This document shows positions 1 to 6,328 of a stretch of DNA of 37,542 nt, in pieces. A program made the position numbers and the translations under genes. This DNA is from Gaiellales bacterium (GTDB lineage Bacteria; Actinomycetota; Thermoleophilia; Gaiellales; JAICJC01). Location: the NCBI GenBank assembly GCA_036403155.1, contig DASWRM010000002.1:1-37542 (forward strand). The letters run 5' to 3'. Below the pieces are notes generated by a model. The model searched no databases. It worked only from the letters and a program-made list of their open reading frames with translations, and was not told the origin of the DNA. Numbering within the stretch: the first letter of the stretch is position 1; the number at the start of each line of letters is the position of its first letter.

Positions 1-91
1 GCGCCCCAACTCTTGGAGACCAAGTCGTTCGCGGCGGGTGTTGCACGGCTGTCAGACGCGCGTGACGGCGGCCGGGATGGTTGGGCTGATC

Positions 92-139
92 GCCGCCCCA
101 CCCCAACCCCCGGTGACCAAGTCGATCGGGTGGGGTGGC
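92..139. repeat. Inverted repeat (12-bp arms) in noncoding left end
   Basis: Positions 92-103 and 128-139 are complementary over 12 positions, 11 Watson-Crick pairs plus one G-U, separated by 24 nt. The arms read GCCGCCCCACCC and GGGTGGGGTGGC. It lies about 60 nt past the stop of the minus-strand gene at 201-593, so it could act as that gene's terminator, although no U-run follows. The first 200 bases hold no gene I can support. A second, weaker stem (TTCCGT 155-160 with ACGGAA 172-177) lies between it and the gene. Confidence 0.4.
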
Positions 140-200
140 ACACCGCCGTTGCGGTTCCGTTGCACCGGGTCACGGAATCCTGCCGCGGCACATGACGCGT

Positions 201-593
201 TCAGCGATCGTGCGTCAGCGGCCCGGGCATCGGCTCGGGATCGGGTTCGGGGTCGCTCTCGGCCTCGTGGTCGGCAATCGCCCACTCCGCGCCCGGCCGC
301 TGTCCCGGCTGCCCCGGAGGCGGGGAATCGATCCGCTCCCGGTTCTCCACCAGCCGCCGCTTCTCGACCATGTCCCGCTCGCCGTCCGGCTCGTCCGGCT
401 GCTCCGGCAGCGGCCCGAACGCCGCAACCGTGTCACCCGCATGCACCACGTCCGCACCGCCGGTCTCGGCCGCTCGCTCTCGGGAGTCCGGCTCACCGGG
501 CGACGACGGTGTGCTCGGCGGCTGGCCGCCGGGGTCGGGCTCGGGGCCCGGGTAGGGCTCCGAGGGAGAGCGCTGTTCCGGTTCCTGGCTCAT
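201..593 (-). CDS. Hypothetical acidic, proline-rich disordered protein
   Basis: This is a 130-residue protein with no recognised family. It is dominated by Pro, Glu, Asp and Gly. The first 40 residues alternate Pro, Glu and Gly, and the C-terminal third carries Glu-Pro/Asp-Pro runs (EPDPEPDPEPMPGP). No transmembrane or signal segment is visible, so it is probably intrinsically disordered and cytoplasmic. Third codon positions are strongly G/C, as in the neighbouring genes, which favours real coding over an antisense shadow. It starts with ATG 30 nt downstream of the stop of the gene at 624-1127 on the same strand, so the two may be co-transcribed. No strong ribosome-binding site is seen. Function unknown; a spurious frame in GC-rich DNA is the main alternative. 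Confidence 0.55.
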   Translation of the reverse strand: MSQEPEQRSPSEPYPGPEPDPGGQPPSTPSSPGEPDSRERAAETGGADVVHAGDTVAAFGPLPEQPDEPDGERDMVEKRRLVENRERIDSPPPGQPGQRPGAEWAIADHEAESDPEPDPEPMPGPLTHDR

Positions 594-623
594 CCAGCGG
601 GACGTGCCCGTGCCGGGTGCGAG

Positions 624-1127
624 CTAAACCGCCGGCCCCGCCGGGCTGAGGCGGAGCTCGACGCAGGCGTCGGGCGCCCCCTCGACCGGGAACCAGGCCC
701 TGATCGCCGCAGTGCCAGGGAGCAGCGCCGGGTCGTGGCGCGCCTCGTCGGGCGTGAGCGGGAAGGCCCGCACCCGTCCGACGGTCAGCTCCCCGAGCCC
801 GAACGTGCCGCTGCGGCGCGCCTCCACCAGGTAGAAGGCCGCGAGCGCAAGCGCCGGGAGCAGCGGGTTGCCGTCCCGCCGGCCGTACCCGAGCCTGTCG
901 TGCGCCTGCACGGCCGCGTCCGACGCCAGGGCGGCCACCGGCTCTGACGCCGGGCCGCTTCGATGCGTCGGGTCACCCGCCACCGGCTGGTGGAACACCG
1001 CCGCGGCGGGCATCCCGGCCGGCTGGAAGTGGCCGGGCATCGCGACCGCCGCGATCGCCGGATGCAGCTCGACCGTGAGGCTCGTCGTCAGCTCGAGCAG
1101 CAGGTCGGCGAGGTCGTCGGCATCCAC
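624..1127 (-). CDS. Hypothetical protein, divergent from MBL hydrolase
   Basis: This 167-residue protein begins at a GTG (VDADDLADLLLELTTS). I chose this start because upstream alternatives would run into the divergent hydrolase gene at 1192; it is not backed by a ribosome-binding site. The chain mixes an Ala/Leu-rich middle (NPLLPALALAAFYLVEARR) with a regular C-terminal half (GTFGLGELTVGRVRAFPLTP), which looks like a folded domain. No family is recognised, and it lacks cysteines and obvious metal motifs. It reads in the same direction as the disordered protein at 201-593, 30 nt away. Coding is supported by the G/C-rich third positions and the open length. Start position uncertain. Confidence 0.5.
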   Translation of the reverse strand: MDADDLADLLLELTTSLTVELHPAIAAVAMPGHFQPAGMPAAAVFHQPVAGDPTHRSGPASEPVAALASDAAVQAHDRLGYGRRDGNPLLPALALAAFYLVEARRSGTFGLGELTVGRVRAFPLTPDEARHDPALLPGTAAIRAWFPVEGAPDACVELRLSPAGPAV

Positions 1128-1191
1128 CCGCGAAGTGTCGCAGCCGGCTACCGGCCGGCCGGCCACCTTGGCGCCGACATACTGCCTGGCG

Positions 1192-2160
1192 ATGCCGCAG
1201 CCGACCACGACGGAGCTCGAGCCCGGCCTGGTGCAGGTCACCATGCCGCTGCCCTGGGCGCTCGACCACGTCCACTGCTACGCGCTCGCGGCCCCGACCG
1301 GCTGGACGCTGGTCGATGCGGGCCTCGGCACCGACCAGACGCTCGCCTGGTGGGACGACGTGCTCGAGAGACTCGGCCGCCCGCGGGTGGAGCGGCTCGT
1401 CATCACGCACTACCACCCCGACCACCTGGGTGCGAGCGCCGCCCTCGCACGCCTCACCGCGGCGAAGGAGATCGTGCAGGGCCGGCTCGACCGCGAGCTG
1501 TCGGTCGCGGCATGGGAGCAGGGCGACGATGCGGACTTCGAGCGCTTCCTCCGCAACCACGGCATGCCGGACGAGCTTGCCGCGGCCTCGACCCGGGCGG
1601 AGAGCGGCACGGCGGTGCACCCGGCGGTTCCGACCCTGCTCGTGGACGAGGGCGATGTCGTCAGCGCGGGTGGGCAGCCGTGGCGCGTGCTGCACCTGCC
1701 GGGCCACGCCGACGGCCACATCGCGCTGTACGACGCGCGGCGCAGCCGCCTGCTCGGAGGGGACGTCCTGCTCGACGACATCACCCCCAACGTCGGCCGC
1801 TGGCCGGACACCGCGGCGGACCCGCTCGGCCGCTACCTCGGCACGCTCGAGCGCCTCGCCGGTCTCGCCCCCGCGGTGGTCTATCCGGGCCACGGCCCGG
1901 TGATCCACACCGCGGCCGCGCGGGCGCGGGAGATCGCAGGCCACCATGACGACCGCCTCGACGCCGCGGCCGGCGCTCTGGCCGAGGGCGCGGAGTCGGC
2001 ATACGACGCCGCGCAGCTGATCTGGCGGGACGAGCCGCTCGGGTTCCACGAGCAGCGCTTCGCGCTGGTCGAGGCGATCTCGCACCTCGAGCGGCTCGCT
2101 GCAACCGGCCGCGCCGTCGAGCACCGGCCGGCGCGCTGGCGTCCCGCTCCGGCGGGCTGA
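1192..2160 (+). CDS. MBL-fold metallo-hydrolase
   Basis: This is a 322-residue metallo-beta-lactamase-superfamily hydrolase. The metal-binding signature THYHPDHLG is present (H73, H75, D77, H78). The later ligands are in HLPGHADGHIALYD, GGDVLLDDITPN and PGHGPVIH, so a dinuclear zinc or iron site should form. Length and C-terminal helical extension fit the glyoxalase II/LACTB2-like group, whose members cleave thioesters, nucleic acids or other esters; the substrate cannot be told from sequence. I start at ATG 1192 (MPQPTTTELEPGLVQVT) because homologues begin just before this first strand, although the frame is open further upstream. The gene converges on the amine oxidase at 2161 with no intergenic base: the stops share the palindrome TGATCA. 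Confidence 0.9.
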   Translation: MPQPTTTELEPGLVQVTMPLPWALDHVHCYALAAPTGWTLVDAGLGTDQTLAWWDDVLERLGRPRVERLVITHYHPDHLGASAALARLTAAKEIVQGRLDRELSVAAWEQGDDADFERFLRNHGMPDELAAASTRAESGTAVHPAVPTLLVDEGDVVSAGGQPWRVLHLPGHADGHIALYDARRSRLLGGDVLLDDITPNVGRWPDTAADPLGRYLGTLERLAGLAPAVVYPGHGPVIHTAAARAREIAGHHDDRLDAAAGALAEGAESAYDAAQLIWRDEPLGFHEQRFALVEAISHLERLAATGRAVEHRPARWRPAPAG

Positions 2161-3549
2161 TCAGCTGTCGAAGCCCAGCCCGAGCCGGTCGAGCGCTCGC
2201 AGGTACCCGCTCCGGCGGCCGCCGTTCCGGTCGGCGCGCGCCAGCTCGCGGATCGTCATGCGGATGCCCGCGAACCGCAGCGGCTCGGGCGGGAAGGGCA
2301 GCGGCTTCGAGCGGACGAACCGCAGGCGCGTGGCCTCGGTGTCGCGCCCGTCCACCAGATCCAGCGCCACACGCGCGCCGAAGCGGCTGGCCGCAACGCC
2401 GAGCCCGGTGTAGCCGACGGCGTAGGCGACGCGGCCGCCCATGGTGCGGTCGAACATGACGCAGAACCTGCTGCAGGTGTCGATCACCCCGCCCCAGCGG
2501 TGCGTGAATCGGACGCCCTCGAGCTGCGGGAACGTCTCGAAGAACTGGCGGCTGAGCAGGTCGAAGGTCGCCGGCCGCTGCTCGAGCTCGGGGGCAACCG
2601 CATTGCCGTAGTGGTAGATCGCGTCGAAGCCGCCCCAGAGGATGCGGTCGTCGTCGGTGAGGCGGTAGTAGTGGAACTGGTTCGCCGCGTCCGCGAGCCC
2701 CCGGCGCGTGCGCCAGCCGACCGACCGCATCCGCGCCTCGCCGAGCGGCTCGGTGACGAGCACGTAGTCGTAGATCGGCGCCACGTAGCGGCGGACCGCC
2801 GGCACGAGCGGAGGAAACCCGTTGGTCGCTAGCACCACGCGCTCGGCCCGCAGTCGACCCTCCGGCGCGGAGAGCTGCACGCCGTCGGCAAGCTCGTGCA
2901 TCGCCCGCACCGGCGTGCGCTCGTACACACGGACGCCGAGGTCGATGCATGCGCGCCTGAGCCCCCATGCCAGCCGGGCCGGGTCGACCAGCGCCGCCTC
3001 CGTCCGCTGGAGCAGCCCGCCGAGGTACGTCGGCGAGTCGACCTCGGCCCGCACCGCGCCGGCGTCGAGCCAGTCGGCGTCCAGCCCGTGCTCACGCATG
3101 ACGGAGACGAAGTCGCGGAGCGCGCCCACCTGGTGCTCGGCCGTCGCGACGGTGAGGTAGCCGGGGCGCTCCCAGGAGCAGTCGATGCCGTGCCGCGCGA
3201 TGGCGTCCTCGATGCCCGCGAGGTTCTCCCGCCCGAGGCGCTCCAGCACCCGGATCTCGTCGGGGAAGCGGTCGATTCCGTTCGCCAGCCCGTGTGTCAG
3301 CGACGCGTCAGCAAACCCGCCGTTCCTACCGGTCGCGCCCTCGGCGACGAGGTCCGCCTCGAGCAGCACGACGTCTCTGTCGGGGACCTGCTCCTTTGCC
3401 TGCAGCGCCGCCCACAGGCCGGTGAACCCGCCTCCGACGACGGCAAGCTCGCATTCGGCCGGGCCGTGCAACGCATCGGCCGGCTCGGGCGCGAGCGGCG
3501 AGTCGAGCCAGAACGGCCTCGGCTCGGCATCGCTCCAGGCGTCGCTCAC
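2161..3549 (-). CDS. FAD-dependent oxidoreductase (DAO family, PuuB/OrdL-like)
   Basis: This 462-residue flavoprotein belongs to the DAO fold. The N-terminal dinucleotide motif is ELAVVGGGFTGLWAALQA (glycines 39-44), followed by the flavin-contacting GATGRNGGFAD typical of gamma-glutamylputrescine oxidase-like (OrdL/PuuB) enzymes. The C-terminal FAD segment contains VAYAVGYTGLGVAASRFGA. These enzymes oxidise a primary or secondary amine, giving an aldehyde, ammonia and hydrogen peroxide; the substrate is not evident. I chose GTG 3549 because it overlaps the cupin stop as GTGA (3546-3549), the usual sign of translational coupling; an ATG at 3603 would overlap the cupin by 58 nt. Peroxide from this enzyme could link it to the MsrA and peroxiredoxin genes just upstream (inference). 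Confidence 0.88.
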   Translation of the reverse strand: MSDAWSDAEPRPFWLDSPLAPEPADALHGPAECELAVVGGGFTGLWAALQAKEQVPDRDVVLLEADLVAEGATGRNGGFADASLTHGLANGIDRFPDEIRVLERLGRENLAGIEDAIARHGIDCSWERPGYLTVATAEHQVGALRDFVSVMREHGLDADWLDAGAVRAEVDSPTYLGGLLQRTEAALVDPARLAWGLRRACIDLGVRVYERTPVRAMHELADGVQLSAPEGRLRAERVVLATNGFPPLVPAVRRYVAPIYDYVLVTEPLGEARMRSVGWRTRRGLADAANQFHYYRLTDDDRILWGGFDAIYHYGNAVAPELEQRPATFDLLSRQFFETFPQLEGVRFTHRWGGVIDTCSRFCVMFDRTMGGRVAYAVGYTGLGVAASRFGARVALDLVDGRDTEATRLRFVRSKPLPFPPEPLRFAGIRMTIRELARADRNGGRRSGYLRALDRLGLGFDS

Positions 3550-3905
3550 CCGGCCGGCAGGATGATCTGGTATGCCTTGCGCAGCGTCTCGTGGACGGTC
3601 CACGTCGTGCGCGCGCCCTCCTCGAGGACGCCCATGTCCCCCGGGCCGATATCGAAGGGCTCGCCGCCCTCGGGTGCGATGGTGGCGCGACCTGCGATGA
3701 CGACGAACATCTCATGCGCCTCCGTGTCGGTCGCGGTGCCGGGCGTCATCTGCCAGACGCCGCGCAGCACCGTCCCGTCCTCGCTCTGCCAGACCACGCG
3801 GTTGAACGCCTCGGGCTCGCCTTCCAGCACCGTCGTGGGATCGAGCGGATCCGGCTCGAGGTCGAGATCGGCGATGTGCACGGCGAATGTTCCGCGGCTG
3901 CGCAT
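3546..3905 (-). CDS. Cupin-domain protein (DUF861-like)
   Basis: This 119-residue single-cupin protein has the small beta-barrel pattern: RGVWQMTPGTATDTEAHEMFVVIAG for motif 1, then GGEPFDIGPGDMGVLEEGARTTWTVHE for motif 2. The Trp-rich ends and E-x-F-V-V-I-x-G fit the Cupin_3/DUF861 (EutQ-related) group. Only one metal-type His (AHEM) is obvious, so metal binding is uncertain. Its stop overlaps the start of the downstream amine oxidase by 4 nt, so the two proteins are almost certainly made together; DUF861 cupins often accompany PuuB-type oxidases in amine catabolism. It begins with ATG, 8 nt after a TAGCAT box, so its mRNA is probably leaderless. Confidence 0.85.
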   Translation of the reverse strand: MRSRGTFAVHIADLDLEPDPLDPTTVLEGEPEAFNRVVWQSEDGTVLRGVWQMTPGTATDTEAHEMFVVIAGRATIAPEGGEPFDIGPGDMGVLEEGARTTWTVHETLRKAYQIILPAG

Positions 3906-3913
3906 GGCGCGAG

Positions 3914-3919
3914 ATGCTA
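3914..3919 (-). promoter_or_regulatory. -10 box TAGCAT of cupin/oxidase operon
   Basis: TAGCAT on the minus strand ends 8 nt before the cupin ATG. Transcription would begin at or next to the start codon. It lies just past the hairpin at 3922-3958. Confidence 0.5.
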
Positions 3920-3921
3920 GC

Positions 3922-3958
3922 CGCGCGCGGGCGCCGTGATCATCGGTGCCCGCGCGCG
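3922..3958 (-). terminator. Hairpin downstream of msrA
   Basis: Arms at 3922-3932 and 3948-3958 form an 11-bp perfect GC stem (CGCGCGCGGGC with GCCCGCGCGCG) with a 15-nt loop. It begins 13 nt after the msrA stop and ends before the cupin promoter, so it probably separates the two transcripts. No U-tract follows, as is common in high-GC actinobacteria. Confidence 0.55.
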
Positions 3959-3971
3959 ACGCCTCCTCAGA

Positions 3972-4517
3972 TCAGCGACCGAGCAGGCTCGACAGCAGCC
4001 CGGACTTCTGCTCGACCGGCTCCGTCCGCGGCTCGACCGGCGAGGGCGCCTGCATACGGCAGGCGGCCTGGCCGTGCTTCTCGAAGTACCGCTGGTGGTA
4101 GTCCTCGGCCCGCCAGAACGTGCCGGCGTCGGTGATCTGGGTGACGATCGGCCGTCCCAGGTGCGTCTGCATCGCGGCCAGCGACTGCTCCGCGACGCGG
4201 CGCTGCTCGGGGGAGTGGACGAAGATCTCCGAGCGGTACTGGCTGCCGACGTCCGGCCCCTGGCGGTCCTTCTGCGTCGGGTCGTGCTCGTTCCAGAACA
4301 CCGCGAGCAGCTGCTCGTAGGAGACCCGGTCCGGGTCGTACTCGACCTCGACGGCCTCGGCATGCCCCGTGCGGCCGCTGCAGACGGCGCGGTAATCCGG
4401 GCTCTCGACGGTTCCGCCCGTGTAGCCGACGGCCGTCGCCTCGACGCCGTCGATCTGCATGAACGCATACTCGACGCCCCAGAAGCAGCCTGCTGCGAAG
4501 GTGGCCTTCTCGGTCAT
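3972..4517 (-). CDS. msrA: Peptide-methionine (S)-S-oxide reductase
   Basis: MsrA reduces methionine-S-sulfoxide in damaged proteins and free methionine. The 181-residue protein opens with [14 protein letters not shown], holding catalytic Cys11 (codon TGC, so not selenocysteine). The family blocks [41 protein letters not shown] and [18 protein letters not shown] follow. Cys153 near the end (HGQAACRMQ) is the likely resolving cysteine for thioredoxin recycling; Cys46 is also present. A 25-residue tail after it is charged and ends in [10 protein letters not shown], which is not part of the family core. A GAGGAG sequence lies 11 nt upstream of the ATG. The gene follows the selenocysteine peroxiredoxin by 94 nt on the same strand, making an oxidative-damage pair. 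Confidence 0.96.
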   Translation of the reverse strand: MTEKATFAAGCFWGVEYAFMQIDGVEATAVGYTGGTVESPDYRAVCSGRTGHAEAVEVEYDPDRVSYEQLLAVFWNEHDPTQKDRQGPDVGSQYRSEIFVHSPEQRRVAEQSLAAMQTHLGRPIVTQITDAGTFWRAEDYHQRYFEKHGQAACRMQAPSPVEPRTEPVEQKSGLLSSLLGR

Positions 4518-4611
4518 ATGGCGATCAGCTCCTCAGAGAGTGGTGTCGGAAGCTTAAACGCGCCGCGCCCGTCCGCCGTTCCCGCAGTCAGGCGCGTCTC
4601 CAATCCGGCAC

Positions 4612-5076
4612 TCATCCCGCGTGGCCGCCGACCGCCTCCGCCTGCTCGACCAGCTCGGCGATGTCCGGCACCTCCCCGTCCGCGTAGCGCCGGGCGAAGC
4701 GGATCGTGCCGCCCGCGTCGGCGGTGAAGGCGGAGCGCACCGGCGTGTCCTCGAGGCCGTCGAGCGTCTGGCCCACGCCGAACGCGCGCACCGCCTCGGC
4801 GTTCCAGTCCGAGAGCAGCGGAAACGTGAGCCCGAGGCGCCGCGCCCACTCGAGGTGGGAGTACGGGCTGTCGCGCGACACCCCGACGATCGCCACTCCA
4901 AGCTCCCGGAACCGCGCGCTCCTGTCACGCAGGAGCCGGAGCTCCGTGCGTCAGGTGCCGGTCCAGTCGTAGAGGTAGAAGACGACCAGCACGGCGCCCA
5001 GGGTGGCGAGCGAGACGGGCTCGGCATCGACGCCGAAGAGGGTCAGGTCGGGCAGGCGGTCTCCCGGAGCGAGCAC
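4612..5076 (-). CDS. Selenocysteine-containing peroxiredoxin (in-frame TGA)
   Basis: Read from GTG 5076 through the TGA at 4953-4951, this is one uninterrupted 154-residue AhpC/TSA-type peroxiredoxin. The N-terminal half is VLAPGDRLPDLTLFGVDAEP...LVVFYLYDWTGT, then TGA (residue 42), then RTELRLLRDRSARFRELGVA and IVGVSRDSPYSHLEWARRLG. Residue 42 is where the family's peroxidatic Cys sits (T-x-x-C): here Thr39-Gly-Thr-Sec. The protein has no cysteine at all, so without Sec it would have no peroxidatic residue. Both sides keep the same frame and family alignment. The function would be reduction of hydrogen peroxide or organic peroxides, 1-Cys-type, with an external thiol. GTG 5076 has a TACCCT box 6 nt upstream. 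Ordinary annotation would call only a 3' fragment from 4896. A Cys-to-stop mutation is the alternative; the hairpin after the TGA argues against it. Confidence 0.82.
4918..4936 (-). promoter_or_regulatory. Candidate bacterial SECIS hairpin
   Basis: On the minus strand, GCTCCTG (4936-4930) pairs perfectly with CAGGAGC (4924-4918) around the 5-nt loop CGTGA. The loop opens 21 nt after the in-frame TGA at 4953-4951 and has a G at its second position. The known bacterial SECIS consensus asks for a short stem, a G in the first two loop bases and a loop roughly 16-37 nt from the UGA; all are met. SelB would bind this element while the ribosome is at the UGA. Confidence 0.68.
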
Positions 5077-5082
5077 CCGGCG

Positions 5083-5088
5083 AGGGTA
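5083..5088 (-). promoter_or_regulatory. -10 box TACCCT of the peroxiredoxin
   Basis: TACCCT on the minus strand ends 6 nt before GTG 5076, predicting a leaderless mRNA and supporting that start. It lies only 23 bp from the divergent box at 5112-5117, so each promoter's -35 region falls within the other transcription unit. Confidence 0.55.
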
Positions 5089-5111
5089 GCAAGATGCTCG
5101 AATCGATCATC

Positions 5112-5117
5112 TAGGAT
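5112..5117 (+). promoter_or_regulatory. -10 box TAGGAT of the DUF2277 gene
   Basis: TAGGAT ends 7 nt before ATG 5125, so transcription should start at or near the start codon. It is divergent from and very close to the peroxiredoxin promoter. Confidence 0.55.
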
Positions 5118-5124
5118 GCGACGC

Positions 5125-5400
5125 ATGTGCAGAAACATCCGACCACTCCACAACTACGAGCCGCCGACCACCGAGCATGAGGTGCACGAGGCAGCCCTGC
5201 AGTACGTCCGCAAGGTGAGCGGCATGACGAAGCCGTCGCGCGCCAACGAGGACGCGTTCGCGCGTGCCGTCGAGGCGGTCGCCACCGCGACCTCCGACCT
5301 GCTCGGCGAGCTCGTCACCGTCGCACCGCCGCGTGACCGCGCCGCCGAGATCGAGCGCGCACGCGAGCGAGCCGCCAAGCGGTTCGCCCACTCGGCCTAG
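5125..5400 (+). CDS. DUF2277 family protein
   Basis: This 91-residue protein starts MCRNIRPLHNYEPPTTEHEV, the hallmark of DUF2277, a small family of unknown function found in many bacteria. The invariant N-terminal Cys-Arg-Asn, the YVRKVSGMTKPSRANEDAF block and the C-terminal PPRDRAAEIERARERAAKRF are all present, at family length. I start at ATG 5125 because the family begins at MCRNI; an in-frame ATG nine bases earlier would add MRR. It is transcribed divergently from the selenocysteine peroxiredoxin with 48 nt between start codons. Its stop shares the tetranucleotide CTAG (5397-5400) with the convergent oxidoreductase. The conserved cysteine next to a redox gene is suggestive only. Confidence 0.92.
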   Translation: MCRNIRPLHNYEPPTTEHEVHEAALQYVRKVSGMTKPSRANEDAFARAVEAVATATSDLLGELVTVAPPRDRAAEIERARERAAKRFAHSA

Positions 5401-6260
5401 AGCAGCTCCCCCAACCGCTCGACCGAGCGCTGGGTGATCGGATCGGCGACGATGATCGCCTCGTCGGCGCCTGCGGCTGCGAGCCCCTCGATGTGCTCCT
5501 GGAGCCGCTCCGGCGGAATCGCGGGCACGCCGGGCACCGGAGCACGCTCGCCGGCCGCGTCGAGCGCCACCAGCACGCACGCGCTGCGCTGAACGGCGGC
5601 GGGGTCCCGTCCGGCGAGCCGGGCGGCCTCGCTGATGCTCGCGTTCAGCGCCGTGAAGCCCTCGACGCTGTTGCCGTAATCGTCGTACCACGTGTTCCAG
5701 GCGTCCGCGTGTGGGAGCGCGATGCCGAGCATCCGGGGGCCGTTCGACCCGATCATGATCGGCACCCGCCGCCCGGGGGACGGCAGCAGCACGACGTCGT
5801 CGGCGTCGTGGAACCGGCCGCGTGCGTCGACGCGCTCGCCGGCCAGCATGCCGCGGATGATAGAGAACGCCTCCTCGAACCGCGACACGCGCCGGTCGTA
5901 CGGCAGGCCGAACGCGGCGAACTCGGCGCGATTCCACCCGGCGCCGAGCCCGAGCACGAAGCGCCCGCCGCTGACCTCGTCGATCGTGGCGGCCATCTTG
6001 GCGATCAACCCCGGCGGGTGGAACGCCGTGCACGCGACGAGCGGGCCGAGCGTGACCCGCTCGGTGGCCGACGCCAGGGCAGCGAGCATCGTCCACGCCT
6101 CCCACGGGCCCCGTTCCGGCCGGTCGTCAGCGCGGTACAGCAGGTGATCGCCGAGCCAGACCGAGTCGAAGCCGGCGTCCTCGGCCGTGCGCGCGATGGC
6201 GACATATTCGGGCCAGCGAACGTCTCGCTCGACCTCCGGCAGCTGGATCCCGACGCGCAC
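5397..6260 (-). CDS. LLM-class F420-dependent oxidoreductase
   Basis: This 287-residue luciferase-like (TIM-barrel) flavin/F420 oxidoreductase has the usual landmarks: MRVGIQLPEVERDVRW at the first strand, EDAGFDSVWLGDHLLYR, TERVTLGPLVACTAFHPPGLIAKMAATIDEVSGGRFVLGLGAGWNRAEFAAFG, and the NGPRMLGIALPHADAWNTWYDDYG segment. These features match the F420-dependent subgroup common in actinobacteria, which reduces or oxidises small organic substrates with F420H2; the substrate is unknown. It starts with GTG, 6 nt after TAGAGT, and is probably leaderless. The 3' end overlaps the DUF2277 gene by the shared CTAG. No operon partner is evident. Confidence 0.9.
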   Translation of the reverse strand: MRVGIQLPEVERDVRWPEYVAIARTAEDAGFDSVWLGDHLLYRADDRPERGPWEAWTMLAALASATERVTLGPLVACTAFHPPGLIAKMAATIDEVSGGRFVLGLGAGWNRAEFAAFGLPYDRRVSRFEEAFSIIRGMLAGERVDARGRFHDADDVVLLPSPGRRVPIMIGSNGPRMLGIALPHADAWNTWYDDYGNSVEGFTALNASISEAARLAGRDPAAVQRSACVLVALDAAGERAPVPGVPAIPPERLQEHIEGLAAAGADEAIIVADPITQRSVERLGELL

Positions 6261-6266
6261 CGCGGC

Positions 6267-6272
6267 ACTCTA
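6267..6272 (-). promoter_or_regulatory. -10 box TAGAGT of LLM oxidoreductase
   Basis: TAGAGT on the minus strand ends 6 nt before GTG 6260 (leaderless spacing). The divergent box for the gene at 6329 lies 44 bp away. Confidence 0.5.
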
Positions 6273-6316
6273 GAGGACGCCCGGTGGGCGGAGCGGCACG
6301 AGCCCACCGAGCATGA

Positions 6317-6322
6317 GATAGT
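6317..6322 (+). promoter_or_regulatory. -10-like box GATAGT of YbjN-like gene
   Basis: GATAGT ends 6 nt before ATG 6329, at leaderless spacing. The first base departs from TANNNT, so this is weaker than the others. Confidence 0.35.
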
Positions 6323-6328
6323 CATTGC

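Noticed and set aside
135-947. Plus-strand frame of 270 codons at the left end
   Set aside because: Arg-rich, no motifs, and opposite two minus-strand frames with better protein-like composition and G/C third positions.
3972-4517. MsrA as a second selenoprotein
   Set aside because: The catalytic residue is encoded by TGC (Cys11), not TGA.
4554-5027. Alternative minus-strand frame across the peroxiredoxin and a 3'-only peroxiredoxin from ATG 4896
   Set aside because: The competing frame is Arg/Ser-rich and shows no family motifs. The 4896 start would leave out the catalytic residue, while the read-through frame from 5076 gives a full-length family member.
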